From Cryptomeria japonica (lineage: Eukaryota; Streptophyta; Pinopsida; Cupressales; Cupressaceae), in NCBI RefSeq assembly GCF_030272615.1, contig NC_081410.1:225609415-225673414 (forward strand): 64,000 nt of DNA. The letters run 5' to 3'. Both the position numbers and the translations under genes were made by a program. The notes beneath the pieces were generated by a model that worked only from the letters and a program-made list of their open reading frames with translations, was not told the origin of the DNA and made no database searches. Below are positions 12,247 through 22,715 of this stretch, in pieces (positions within the stretch are counted from its first letter, which is position 1; every line of letters begins with the position of its first letter).

Positions 12247-12258
12247 GCTCTGATACCA
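12247..12258 (-). promoter_or_regulatory. Primer-binding site (initiator Met tRNA type)
   Basis: The plus-strand GCTCTGATACCA is TGGTATCAGAGC on the minus strand, the common plant initiator-Met tRNA primer site. It lies two bases from the right LTR. Confidence 0.9.
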
Positions 12259-12260
12259 AA

Positions 12261-13247
12261 TGTAATGCCCCGCCAGGAACCCTAAAGGAAAAACAACACA
12301 ACTAGGCAACTAAAGGGTGAAATAATTTTTTTTTTAAAAGAACAAGTGCATTAATTATAACCATTGCACATCTAATAACACAATGGAAGACTAACACATG
12401 ATTTCCTAAGGGTTACCAACGAAGATTAATCGTAGATTATATTAACACCATGGTTAATCCAATTGTCCATTTAATTAGATAAAGTAAATACTTAAGTTCA
12501 AAGCTACACATACATCTAAATTCTATAATGAAGACATTAAAGTATTCTAATGCATTCAATTTATCCATAAATCATTTATACATAAGATCAAAGCAACTGA
12601 ATTAACATACATTCCATTGACATAATATTATAATATCCATAAATGCATGGCTTCCAATAATACCACGGATTACAAAGTTACAATATCAAGGTTACATAAA
12701 AGTCTGATACACAATCACTAACCCAAGATTGACCATTTGGACCAAACACACAATGGCCCATAACAATAAGGTTATACACCAACACCTAACCAAGGAGATA
12801 TAATAACATAGGACACAATAACAACTCAACCAGAATTGAAACGGAATTAAGCTTGACTGCAACACCATTTACACAAGATCCTAATACAGGGAATCTTTCC
12901 TACAGCCAAATGCATAAATAACTTGCAATTAAAGATTTTCCAGAAAATAAGAAAATACAACTATATTAATACAAATAATCAATTTTGTCATTTGTCCAAT
13001 AAGGTTTAAATCAAGCACATAAAAATTAATCTCCTAATGTCTCCAAGCATAAATATAAAATACCTCTGGCACGAAAATCCGAAAGTATTTTTTTCGGTTT
13101 GCACAAAATTGGTTTAGGGAATAGTAAAAATAAAACCCCCCGCTACTATACGGTAGCAGGTACTACCGTAGGTAGCCTGCTACCTTACGGTAGCCACTGC
13201 TACCATTGGTAGCCTACTACCGCCATTTTTATTATTTTATTTTATTT

Positions 13248-13282
<35 letters not shown>

Positions 13283-14936
13283 TAAATTCAATAAAATTAA
13301 ATTTAAATAATCTAAAATATTAAAATTTCAATAACCCAAACAAATATTAAATTTTATTTTTCAATAAAATAGATTTCCAGGAAATCTAATTAATACCAAT
13401 TAATTAATACAGATTTTCCCATGAACTTGATATACTACTAAAAATACAGAGATGCACCAATATACCAAGAACAACCATAGCAAAATATCAAATCCAATAC
13501 CAAACCAAAGGAATATTTTATCTGGTAAAAACCATTTTCTCCCAAAATTTAATCCACAACACTCAGAAATAACTTCTTTCCATTAAAATATAAATTAACT
13601 TTAGGTATGGACTTTAGCTAAGAACATACTTAATCAGACAGGATATGACAATCATCTTAACACACACATCATTCAGAAGATAGAAGAAATGCAATTATTT
13701 TCTTAAAACAACAATCAAAAGAAGCCACCCAACCTGGTATAGCTTTCCTGGAAGAAATCTGTAGAAGAGCCCTAATCTTTTCAACAAGCTTCCAATAAAT
13801 TTCTTCACCTAGATTCCTGACCTGTTTCCTGTGTATCCTAAAATAATGACCTATTCCTCTTTTTAAACTAAAATTCTAGGTTGAATATATTTTTCCAAAA
13901 ACCTAAATTTAGTAATAAAAGCAATTTTATTTTCTTTTCCAATTTTCTAACAAAGGGATAAGTTAACATGCAATAATTAAAAATCATTATTCACTCTTTT
14001 CTTTTCTCATGCAAATTAATTAATTTTCTAAATAAAGAAATTAAAGCAATACTTTAATTTCTAATTAATTCTTTTATTTATTTATTTATTCTTTTATTCT
14101 TTTATTCTTTTATTTATTTAAAATTCTAGAAAATAATAAATGCAATTCATCTAATTTATTTTTCACTAAAATTTAAATAAAATATATTTCTAATATCATA
14201 CAGCTTGCAACTTAATTTAACAACTTCTTTTAATTAATTAAATTTATAATCTCAATGCATACATAAATAAACTATGAGATAACTCTATAAACTTAATTAA
14301 TTAATCAAATCCACTAAAACACACAAACTGAACAAATCTCAAGCAAATACTCATAAAAAGATCAAATGACAAAATACGAAGGCCAAACTAACTGACTGGA
14401 CGACCAACTGACGACACTCACTTGAGTGTAAATGAGTAAAATATGGTCAACTACTATCTTCTCCACTTCCATCAGAAAATATGAGGCACGCTCAGACCTG
14501 TGAAGCTAGGTGGAGACGATACCCCGTACCTACCTGGTACTTGTACCTGCAATATCCTGCATCACCGAATCACACATGCATATATATAATATAGAAAGCA
14601 TGACATACACACCGATGAAGGAGAATCGCGACGTTCCTTGTCTCACCGAAATGAGTGAAGGAAAATCGTCCCCTTGCATCCAATACACTCTCAAACACAC
14701 AACATATACTTCCTCATTGCATAGATAAAGTAAAGTGTCAGTACATAGCAATAATCCATAAAATGCCATAAATCACAAGTACTGGAATACTGCAAATAAA
14801 TTATGCATCTCATATCTAGATAAAGCATGAAATAATGTCATAAAAGTCTGAATAACACATCATGGTAATGTATCCACTGAAAACAAACAATAATAAAATA
14901 TGAGTCTAATGATTTCACATGAGGAAGGGTACTATA
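12261..14936 (-). repeat. 5' LTR of the short-interior element (2676 bp)
   Basis: This copy starts TGTAATGCCCCGCCAGG on the plus strand and ends ACTATA, where the partner ends ACTACA; the terminal CA has apparently mutated. It carries a shorter hairpin cassette (13141-13225) and an AT microsatellite (13247-13282). Short frames that look conserved between the two LTRs (11582-11800 and 14510-14728) exist only because the LTRs are copies. Confidence 0.88.
13141..13225. repeat. GGTAGC/GCTACC cassette (short version)
   Basis: This is the same motif family as 10161-10378 but about 85 bp long, with three pairs of arms. The difference in length within one LTR pair shows the cassette expands or contracts after insertion. 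Confidence 0.8.
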
Positions 14937-14941
14937 GTACC

Positions 14942-15075
14942 ATCCTCTTTAGTCTGTGTTGCATTAGAGGACTCCCCTACCTCACTCAAGTTTCCCTTAA
15001 TACTCAAGGTCTTATCTTTCTGTGTACCATTACCTAGACCAAGAACTCTATGTCCACCATCAGGTTGTATAGCTT
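14942..15075 (-). pseudogene. Stranded gypsy linker between two insertions
   Basis: Minus-strand reading gives a frame with GGHRVLGLGNGTQKDKTLS and GNLSEVGESSNATQTKEDG, which runs into the piece at 8.72 kb once the inserted element is removed. It is part of the gypsy polyprotein between protease and RT. Confidence 0.55.
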
Positions 15076-15080
15076 CAAGT

Positions 15081-15868
15081 TGTTAGGGATCCCACAGATA
15101 CTAAGAGGGGGGGGTGAATCAGTAACTAACCGGTATATAGTTTTTCTTAATTTAAAACATGCAGAACATAATATAACAGAGTACCGGTATGCAAGAAATA
15201 ATGCAATAAATAGAATTAAGAACATCCACATGAAGAGCACACCATAACACAAGATTTAAACGAGGAAACCTAGTGTGGGAAAAACCTCGGTGGGATTTGT
15301 GACCCACAATATTCACTCACTGGCCAATAAGAGAATATTACTTACAATAGAGGCCTGCACATGCAGGAAGGCCAACTGCCTAGAGCTCACTGCTCAATGG
15401 GAAGTCTCACTGACTTACAATAAGGATTATACTAATCCAATAACTTGTACTGCTTTACAATAGCATCTTCAATGCCAAATTCAGTACTAGTTCCTGCTCT
15501 GTTCTTTACATATACCCCTTAACCTATATTTCGCATAATAGGTCTACCTAATATTTTCCTTAATGCTTCTACTCATTATTATTTCAAATGTCTACAATGA
15601 TCTCTTTTATATATAAGATTCATTTTACAATTTTCCAAGTCCGCTTACAATAGTAAACAAAATATAATTTAACAAAATCCTGTCGGCCTCTATGCCGGTA
15701 TACTTCCTTTCTTCTGTGTCGGTGTCAGTGTCCTAAGTGCTGGTGTAGAGTGTGATCTGTTGATGCCGGTATAATGCTTTTGCCAGTGCCATAAGATTGC
15801 AAGGTTGCCATCAATGACAAAACCTTCAATCACATACAATGTCTCATTGGAGTGTGCATATGCCAACA
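15081..15868 (-). repeat. 3' LTR of the non-autonomous element (788 bp)
   Basis: It starts TGTTAGGGATCCC and ends ATATGCCAACA on the plus strand. The U5 end carries the GGGGGGGGTGAATC G-run that recurs in other Copia-type LTRs of this window. Confidence 0.92.
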
Positions 15869-15880
15869 ATCTCCCCCTTT
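15869..15880 (-). promoter_or_regulatory. Polypurine tract of the non-autonomous element
   Basis: The plus-strand ATCTCCCCCTTT is AAAGGGGGAGAT on the minus strand and abuts the 3' LTR. Confidence 0.9.
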
Positions 15881-16229
15881 GGCATTGATGGCAACACTCA
15901 TGAGAAATTTCAAAAAGTGTATCAAAAAATGTGAAGTCCAAAAATATTATCAAAAATGTGTGTGTGCTCCCCCTAAGCATATGTTTCCTGTCCTATGATT
16001 TGAATTTTCTCATCCCACTACTGCCCCTTTGGCATCAATGACAAAGGTTGTCAAGATGTCAGTAGATTTTGTAGTTTCAACCTTGTAACTGGGTAGTTAT
16101 AATTTGAAAAAGATCTCCCAAAATCAAGTTTATACTATCCATAAACTTTTTGCTATCCTTTATTGTTGTCTTTGTTCTCTTCACTGTACTGGTGAGATGC
16201 TGCAAATGCTCTACTGGTGTTTTGCTTCC

Positions 16230-16634
16230 CTATATTAGTGCCTCAGAAATTTCCTTCCGTAGAGATGCTTGATAGTCCAATCTTGGACTTAGTTTTGATC
16301 TCAAATGTTTTGCCTTATTTATTATTCTTTCTTTCTCTCTTTCCAATTTAAGTAGTTCTCCCTCAAAATTTGTTATCTTCTCCTCAAAAACTGATAGTGT
16401 ATCAGGTGAGTTGACAAAACTATCTGCAAGTTTATTGATCTCATCCTGTACCTTGCTCATCTTTTTGTCTATATCTACAGTCAAAAAGTTTGTTTTACAA
16501 GTATCTTTGTATAGATTTTTGTACTCTTTCAACAAATTACATAATTCTGGTAGAAGTGTGTCAAAATCTCTATTACACTTATTTATTTGCTCATCAAAGA
16601 ATTTCTGTTTTTCAATTTCTACCTTATCCTTCAA
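16230..16634 (-). pseudogene. C-terminal coiled-coil part of the unfamiliar ORF
   Basis: This is a 134-residue frame of alternating charged and hydrophobic residues with heptad-like spacing (for example ELLKLEREKERIINKAKHL), suggesting a coiled coil. It contains CNRDFDTLLPELCNLL. It is separated by stops and frame changes from the 318-residue and 70-residue frames upstream on the same strand, and all three are probably pieces of one former protein of roughly 600 residues. No zinc knuckle or catalytic motif is seen. A gag-like structural role is possible but not shown. Confidence 0.5.
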
Positions 16635-16984
16635 TGAATCTTCTTTTATTTTCTCAATGTTTTATAAGATATATTTACACAGTGTATCCAGTTGTCCTAA
16701 AGAATCTTTGTTATCTATATTATAGTTGGGAGCAATTACCTTCAAAATTGGTATGGTATCATCAATTGCTTTGTAAGCCTGTGAGCTGCAGTCGGTTATT
16801 TTCTTGATAGAGTCGAGTAGTACCTCAATCACATTGGTTGATTTGTATCCTAATGATGATCCAACAATCTAAGTACTAGTGGAAGTAACCAAGCTTGTAT
16901 TGACCTCTAGTAGGTCAGTTTGTGTCTGCATTTCTTAAGCAATGGTTTTTCACTAGTTGTCGGTGGTACTGTTTCCTTATGTAC

Positions 16985-17197
16985 CTATTCCGGTTGTTGT
17001 TGTTCTGGAGCCTTTAGCTCTGTTTGTTTCTTTGTATGTTGCATTGCCTCAGTCTGTGTCTTAGTCTCTACCTTTTTCTCTTTATCTTCTGCCGGTTTAT
17101 TAGTTTCCCCTGCTACCGAAGGCTCACTAGCCATATCTGTCTTATCTATTGTATCTTTGTCTACCACTATGTTGATCTTTTGAGTATCAACATTCAT
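16985..17197 (-). pseudogene. Middle part of the unfamiliar ORF
   Basis: This 70-residue frame is rich in Lys, Glu, Thr and Gln (KPAEDKEKKVETKTQTEA). Its ATG overlaps the stop of the 318-residue frame (ATGA), most simply explained as a one-base frameshift in an originally continuous protein. It is low in hydrophobic residues and likely disordered. Confidence 0.5.
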
Positions 17198-18150
17198 AGT
17201 ATATTACCATCCTCTACATCCATACTCTCAGCTGTCGGTTGATCATCTGTGGCTGTTGTTTTTACTGGTGGAGTAATCAAAGGAGGTGGGGTTAAGTTGT
17301 CTCTAACCTTGATACTAGGTGGTCCACCAACTTTACCTTTCCCTTTGTCTCTATCTTTCTGATAAACTTTTATGGGTTTGGGGTTCCTGTACTCTTCTTG
17401 TTTTTCTTTCTCAACTAGGAATATATCCCATCCATTTTTTGTCTCCTCTATTACCTCATTAATTCTTCCAACCATTAGAGCAACGTGTCGATGTGTAGTA
17501 GAAAATACTGTCCGGTTGGCTTGAGCAATTAGATCATCAATTTTTTTAGGAGAGTTTACCGCATATACAACAAGTAACTTTTCAATTTTTATTTTCTTAT
17601 CCAATTCTATTACTGCCTGTCTTCTTGCCTCTAGTCTTTTGAATAGTTCATCAGGAATTTCATTGACTACTTCCATCAAAAATTTCTTGTACATATCCAT
17701 ATGTAATATAACACTATTTTCAACTTTCTCTTTTTCATCAGTTGTTAAGGTGTCATATATTTTCTCTATATTCTTCAGTTTACCTTCCTCTGTGATTTCA
17801 TTCAGCAGTATATCAAGAGGGGCCAAGTCTTTGTTTGTCCTTTTCTTCTTCTTGGGTGTCAGTTTCTTCTTTGGTGTGGTCTTTCTTACCGGAGATCTCA
17901 CTCCTTGTTGCTTTTGCCTTGTCCTCCTGGGTGAGGGTGTGGTTGCCGGTGAGGGATCTCTTTTTCTTACTACTCTTTTAAAAGTTGCAGGCATGTCACT
18001 TCCTAAAGAAGTACCTATTGGTGATAGGTGAGTTTCAGGTTGTGGAGCTGCTAACTCATCCTTTGTTATGCTAGTTTTCTTCAATACATCTTCTTTGATG
18101 GCTTTTGCTTGTCTGGAACCTTTCCTTACAACTACCTCAACCTTTTTCAC
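17194..18150 (-). CDS. Unfamiliar basic and helical protein of the non-autonomous element
   Basis: This 318-residue frame is the longest non-pol ORF of its element. Residues about 55-105 are very basic with SP/TP repeats (SPATTPSPRRTRQKQ, KTTPKKKLTPKKKKR) and look suited to nucleic-acid binding. Residues about 110-245 are acidic and helical (LKNIEKIYDTLTTDEKEK; MVGRINEVIEETKNGW). The tail is Lys/Pro-rich. The same frame extends upstream past one stop (near 18193) with TVWVTEMGYETDDHIVETYA, so the true start lies nearer the PBS at about 18.36 kb. I recognise no known domain. It could be a divergent gag or a captured host gene. Confidence 0.55.
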   Translation of the reverse strand: MKKVEVVVRKGSRQAKAIKEDVLKKTSITKDELAAPQPETHLSPIGTSLGSDMPATFKRVVRKRDPSPATTPSPRRTRQKQQGVRSPVRKTTPKKKLTPKKKKRTNKDLAPLDILLNEITEEGKLKNIEKIYDTLTTDEKEKVENSVILHMDMYKKFLMEVVNEIPDELFKRLEARRQAVIELDKKIKIEKLLVVYAVNSPKKIDDLIAQANRTVFSTTHRHVALMVGRINEVIEETKNGWDIFLVEKEKQEEYRNPKPIKVYQKDRDKGKGKVGGPPSIKVRDNLTPPPLITPPVKTTATDDQPTAESMDVEDGNIL

Positions 18151-18389
18151 CCTTTTCTTTGATTGAATTTGTCTTTCAATATTTTATGCACTACCAAATA
18201 CTTCTTCCTTAGGTTCTTTGGGGGCTTCCAGAAGTGCTTTAGCATATGTTTCAACTATGTGATCATCTGTTTCATAGCCCATCTCGGTTACCCAAACTGT
18301 CCTTGGGATGACTGCTTCCATCCAGATTTCATCTCTACCGATGTCAAGATCTTCCTCAAGTTGTTAGGCTTCTGAAAATAGAGGACCAA

Positions 18390-18401
18390 GCTCTGATACC
18401 A
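18390..18401 (-). promoter_or_regulatory. Primer-binding site of the non-autonomous element
   Basis: The plus-strand GCTCTGATACCA is TGGTATCAGAGC on the minus strand, two bases from the right LTR. Confidence 0.92.
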
Positions 18402-18403
18402 AT

Positions 18404-19191
18404 TGTTAGGGATCCCACAGATACTGAGAGGGGGGGGTGAATGAGTATCTACCCGGTATATAGTTTTTCTTAATTTTAAACATGCAGAACATAATATAAC
18501 AGAGTACCGGTATGCAAGAAATAATGTAATAAATAGAATTAAGAACATCCACATGAAGAGCACACCATAACATAAGATTTTAATGAGGAAACCTGATGTG
18601 GGAAAAACCTCGGTGGGATTTGTGACCCACAATATTCATTCACTAGCCAATAAGAGAATATTACTTACAATAGGAGCATGCACATGCAGGAAGGCCAACT
18701 ACCTAGAGCTCACTGCTCAATGGGAAGTCTCACTGACTTACAATAAGGATTATACTAATCCAATAACTTGTACTGCTTTACAATAGCATCTTCAATGTCA
18801 TATTCAGTACCGGTTCCTGCTCTGTTCTTTACATATACCCCTTAACCTATATTTTGCATAATAGGTCTGCCTAATATTTTCCTTAATGCCTCTACTCATT
18901 ATTATTTCAAATGTCTACAATGATCTCTTTTATATATAAGAGTCATTTTACAATTTGCCAAGTCGGCTTACAATAGTAAACAAAATATAATATAACAAAA
19001 TCCTGTCGACCTCTGTGCTAGTATACTTCCTTTCTTTTGTGTCAGTGTCGGTGTCCTAAGTGCTAGTGTAGAGTGTGGTCTGCTGATGCCGGTATAATGC
19101 TTTTACCGGTGCCATAAGATTGCAAGGTTGCCATCAATGACAAAACCTTCAATCACATACAATGTCTCATTGGAATGTGCATATGCCAACA
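18404..19191 (-). repeat. 5' LTR of the non-autonomous element (788 bp)
   Basis: It aligns without gaps to 15081-15868. Most mismatches are transitions. It is followed by the second CAAGT duplication. Confidence 0.92.
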
Positions 19192-19196
19192 CAAGT

Positions 19197-20184
19197 ATGC
19201 CTTGCTTTTATAAACCAAGAGGACTGTGACATCATAACCATATCATTCCATTATCATAATTCCTTTTCCATATTGTTTAGCTAGTATCTTATCTGAATAT
19301 ATTTCTTAGTTTGTTTAGCCGGTATCTTAGCTTCAAATTTCTTTGTACAACCAACCTAGTAGATATTCTTCTTCCATTTCATCATACAAGGCTCCCCATT
19401 TTATGAAAAATATTGGTTTGCAGACCATAGTAGTGGTATCAAATGTGGTTTTAGTCATTTGTAGTTTTCCATAAGTTTGGGGAGACAAAGGTAATTTTCT
19501 GATGCAAAGAGCATGATTCATGGTATGTTCTTCCACTCCTTGTTCTTTTACTTGTATTTTGATCTCAAACTCATTGGATTAATATGTGGAATCTTTCAAA
19601 GATTCAAGATCAACACATGCTTGAGAAGGAGGCACTTCATGATTTCTTGTAATTGTGGATCCAGTCTTAGGATTTAGATTATTACAATACATAAAGGGAT
19701 TTGGATCTCCTAGTATAGTTATTTCAGCACCATTATGCATGAATTTTATACATTGTTGGTATGTAGAGAGAATGGCTTGCATCGTATGAATCCATGGTCT
19801 TCCCAGGAGGATGTTATAAGTTAAAGAGAGATCAAGAACTTGGAAAACCACATCCTTCACCAAAAGCCCAACCTTGATTGCCAATGTAATTGATCCTTTG
19901 GATGAACATTCCTCTTCATTATAAGATTTTATGGTAATATTTTTCTTTGGATCCACTACATTTTCAGAGAGCCCTAGTTCTCTAATTAATTTCAAAGTAA
20001 AAATGTTGAGACCTACTCCTCCATCTATCGAAACTCGCTTGATCTTAACTTTTTGGATGAGAGCTTCAATGTGTAGGAATGCATTGTGTGGTTGTTGCAT
20101 GGATGAATCATCATTTTCTATAAAAGTGAGAGTGTGAGGGGATCTAATATGTTCCACCATAGCTTGGAATTGATCTACATGCAA
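19197..20184 (-). pseudogene. Gypsy aspartic protease region, decayed
   Basis: The 201-residue open piece (20184-19579) contains VKIKRVSIDGGVGLNIFTLK, where Tat/Athila proteases usually have IDGGAGLN and so keep the Asp. It is followed by NITIKSYNEEECSSKGSI and LTYNILLGRPWIHTMQAIL, the flap and ILGRPW-type segments. Downstream, 19536-19333 (67 aa, WGALYDEMEEEYLLGWLYKE) continues the polyprotein in another frame. The upstream edge of 19197 is the TSD of the nested element. The domain is truncated and out of frame with gag. Confidence 0.8.
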
Positions 20185-20345
20185 GTTAGTAGGTACTGTA
20201 ACATTAACAAGTGCTTTATCAAGGATAGATTATGCTCATGAGACAAGCATAGAAGTTAAATTATAGAAATTTGTGTGAGGGTTTTCCCTAAGTTTTCTAT
20301 AAGGTTATATCATAAAATTGGTGTAGAAGGTTTAGAATTACGCCC

Positions 20346-21090
20346 TCAAAGGGTAAATGTATCTCTACATGTGGTGAAATTGCTTTCAATTTCTTTTCCC
20401 TTTATAATGAAAGTATTTACATGGTTATTTGCCTCACTGATGTAATTTATGACATAGTCATATTGGTATAATTTTACACCATCACAAGATTTAATGGATT
20501 TTCTTTTATTCTTTTCATGCTTAGGGAAGGGATTTTTGAACATCTCATGGTCAAATTTACTAGAACAAATGTGTCTATCAATTGCAATCTTTCCATAATC
20601 AATAAGGTCTTGTATCACATTTTGGGAGCCAACTGCAACTATTAGTTTTGTGTCCCTTATGTCTATGATATTCACAAAAGTGATCTTCATTCCACCATGG
20701 GGGTTTGACTTGTGGATTATACTCTCTTATTTCTAGTAGTGTGATAAGATTATTTTCAAGAATTTATTTCAATGATGTCTCTCGTGATTGTCCTAATTGT
20801 GTAAAGTTTTGTTTAGGAAATCTCTTTTGTTTTTCTTTTCCCTTGTCTAAAGATGAACCTTTAAGGTTATAAATGGGTGATGAGGTTCTAGCAGTTTTCG
20901 AATCAACAACTCCATCATTAACCACATTCTTTTTTTTAGCCAAAAAGGGTGTCCTATTATTTGAATTCTAGTTTGTCTTGTGATCACAATCATTATTTAT
21001 CTTGATAGTGTCATCATCAATAAGGGTTTGTTCAATTCGAAATCTCATTTTTATTACTTCATCAAAGGAATCTAAATATTTAAGGCGAAG
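20346..21090 (-). pseudogene. Gypsy gag C-terminal/zinc-knuckle region, decayed
   Basis: The 114-residue frame at 20690-20346 includes NVIQDLIDYGKIAI, the segment that follows the CCHC knuckle in Tat-like gag (usual form LKNVIQDLIDHGKI). The knuckle itself is shifted out of frame. The rest (20700-21090) shows only short fragments. No intact CCHC was found. Confidence 0.65.
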
Positions 21091-21431
21091 TTATTTTCCA
21101 ATTCCCTTGTTCAAATTTTGACAAAAGAGATCAACTAGTTGTTTGTTAGGAATGTTGTAAGTTGCTCTTTTGGTCAAGTGTCTCCATATTTGTAAAAATG
21201 AGACAAAGGATTCTCCTTGTTTTTGTTCGGTGCTAAAGAGGTCTATCATGGTCACTTCATGTTCATAGTTATAAGCAAAATGTGAGATAAATTTTTTAGT
21301 TAATTCTTGAAAAGACTTGATAGTTGGTGGTAGTCGTGAAAACCATTCCAGAGCGCCTCCTCCAATACTACGAGGGAATAATATCATAAGGTATGTTTCA
21401 TCAATGGAAAATTCCAAATTAGTGGAGCAAA
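21091..21431 (-). pseudogene. Gypsy gag (capsid-like part), downstream of insertion
   Basis: Minus-strand frame with MEFSIDETYLMILFPRSIGG, GALEWFSRLPPTIKSFQELT, KKFISHFAYNYEHEVTMIDL and QGESFVSFLQIWRHL, the retrotransposon gag domain of Tat/Athila elements. It is the continuation of the frame ending at about 25452, split by the 4-kb solo LTR at 21437-25446. Confidence 0.88.
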
Positions 21432-21932
21432 ATTCTTGTCATGCCCAAAATTTAGGGCAAAAACGGAACGATTTTTTTTTTTAAAATACAAATTAATTAA
21501 CAAGTTCGCTCACACGACAAGTGTTAATGCATTTGCCAAATCTATATTCGAGCTAATTCTGAAACGAACCAAGCATCGATTATTGTTTAATTTTATTTGC
21601 GGAAATCTAACTGGTCTAATTTTATCTCCATGAGATACCTAGTCATTAAATTTTATTAAATCAATCACGTTAAAAAATTAGGAAAGGAAGATTAATTCAA
21701 TCTCCAATATGACTATATAGTCTAAACATCCATTTAAAAATTTTAATGCTCTAATTAAATTAACTAGGGCAATATTAAGCATTTAGCACATTAAATATAT
21801 TTAAAATTATAAGACTAGTTTTTTTTTTTTTAAATTTATATATTTCTCTTTCTTTTACTTCCTATTAGTAATCATACGAAAGTAATTAAATATTTAATTC
21901 TCTATTAAATATTTACTCCAAAAATACAACCA

Positions 21933-21933
<1 letters not shown>

Positions 21934-21991
<58 letters not shown>

Positions 21992-22012
21992 TATATATAT
22001 ATATATATATAT
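21934..22012. repeat. AT microsatellite
   Basis: TA dinucleotide run of about 79 bp with one G interruption near 21990. Confidence 0.95.
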
Positions 22013-22291
22013 TAATCCTTTAAAAATAATAACTTTCCAATATAATAGTCAATATTTTTCCAACCCTAATTAGGGATTTCTTTTTTTTATATATATAAAA
22101 AGGCATCTAAACTAATTAAATTTAACATATTATTTTACTTACTTACCCTAGCCCTACCCGGGCTAGGGTTTAATATTTTTGATACCATAACTCACAGGGC
22201 TGAATGTCCATGGCCGCATTGGATTTGATGCAGGGTCGGCAGTGTTTAACATTCATGGCGGGTCGAGCAGGGGAGGCGGACCAAGTGCCAC

Positions 22292-22466
22292 CCACTGTGT
22301 GGAGACACAGTGGAGTGTTGGGCGCCGCCCACTGTGTACCCACACAGTGGTGGCGCTGGGCGCCGCGCCACTATGTGGCCACACAGTGGTGGCGTTCGGC
22401 GCCTCCCACTGTGTGCTCACACAGTGGCAGCATTTCGGCGCCGCCCACTGTGTGTTCACACAGTGG
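22292..22466. repeat. Regular array of five 22-nt hairpins
   Basis: Near-perfect inverted repeats of the form CCACTGTGT-loop-ACACAGTGG start at 22292, 22329, 22368, 22406 and 22445, a period of 37-39 bp. Loops are 3-4 nt and differ between units. Spacers are GC-rich (GGCGCCG-like). The third unit has one arm mismatch (CTATGTGG). The array is far more GC-rich than the flanking AT runs. It is not CRISPR: the conserved part is itself the palindrome, the spacing is short, and the host is a eukaryotic LTR. Confidence 0.92.
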
Positions 22467-22521
22467 GATGCGGCCGATACCCGCGTAGCCCGCAAACCCC
22501 TTTTTTTTTTATTTAATAAAT

Positions 22522-22554
<33 letters not shown>

Positions 22555-22632
22555 ATGCTCAGAGCTAATTTAATATGCAAATTTTTTTTTTATAAAGGGC
22601 ACAAAAAAATAAAGAAACTTCATAATGCTAGA

Positions 22633-22635
<3 letters not shown>

Positions 22636-22711
<76 letters not shown>
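22636..22711. repeat. AT microsatellite
   Basis: Pure TA run of about 75 bp. It produces a false YIYIYI frame. Confidence 0.95.

Positions 22712-22715
<4 letters not shown>

Larger units (their letters stand above)
8770..14936 (-). mobile_element. Non-autonomous LTR element with about 3-kb LTRs and a 252-bp interior
   Basis: Two direct repeats start TGTAATG(T/C)CCCGC and end GGAAGGGTACTACA or ACTATA. Between them is only 12009-12260, with a polypurine tract next to the left LTR and a PBS next to the right LTR, so the element lies on the minus strand. TSD GTACC flanks the whole. No coding capacity is visible. Its LTR ends (GGCATTACA on the minus strand) and an internal block match the 4-kb LTRs elsewhere in the window, so it belongs to the same broad long-LTR group and must have relied on proteins in trans. 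Confidence 0.9.
15081..19191 (-). mobile_element. Non-autonomous LTR element carrying an unfamiliar coiled-coil/basic ORF
   Basis: The two LTRs are 788 bp each (15081-15868 and 18404-19191), both TGTTAG...CCAACA, flanked by a perfect CAAGT duplication (15076-15080 and 19192-19196). A polypurine tract follows the left LTR and a PBS precedes the right LTR, so the element is on the minus strand. The interior of about 2.5 kb has no protease, integrase or RT. Instead it has one long, now broken, reading frame. By hand I count about 42 mismatches and no length change between the LTRs. LTR sequence places it near the Copia families here. Confidence 0.9.

Noticed and set aside
11582-14769. Pair of similar 72- and 79-residue ORFs in the two LTRs
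   Set aside because: Similarity follows from LTR duplication; both strands are open at once and the same block in other LTRs is not open.
22292-22466. CRISPR-like repeat array
   Set aside because: Repeats are self-palindromic, the period is about 38 bp, intervening sequence is also similar, and the context is a plant LTR without cas genes.
22242-22568. Overlapping ORFs on both strands with repeated CVHTQW/PHSGG-like residues
   Set aside because: They are read-outs of the hairpin array in several frames, with no start context or domain.
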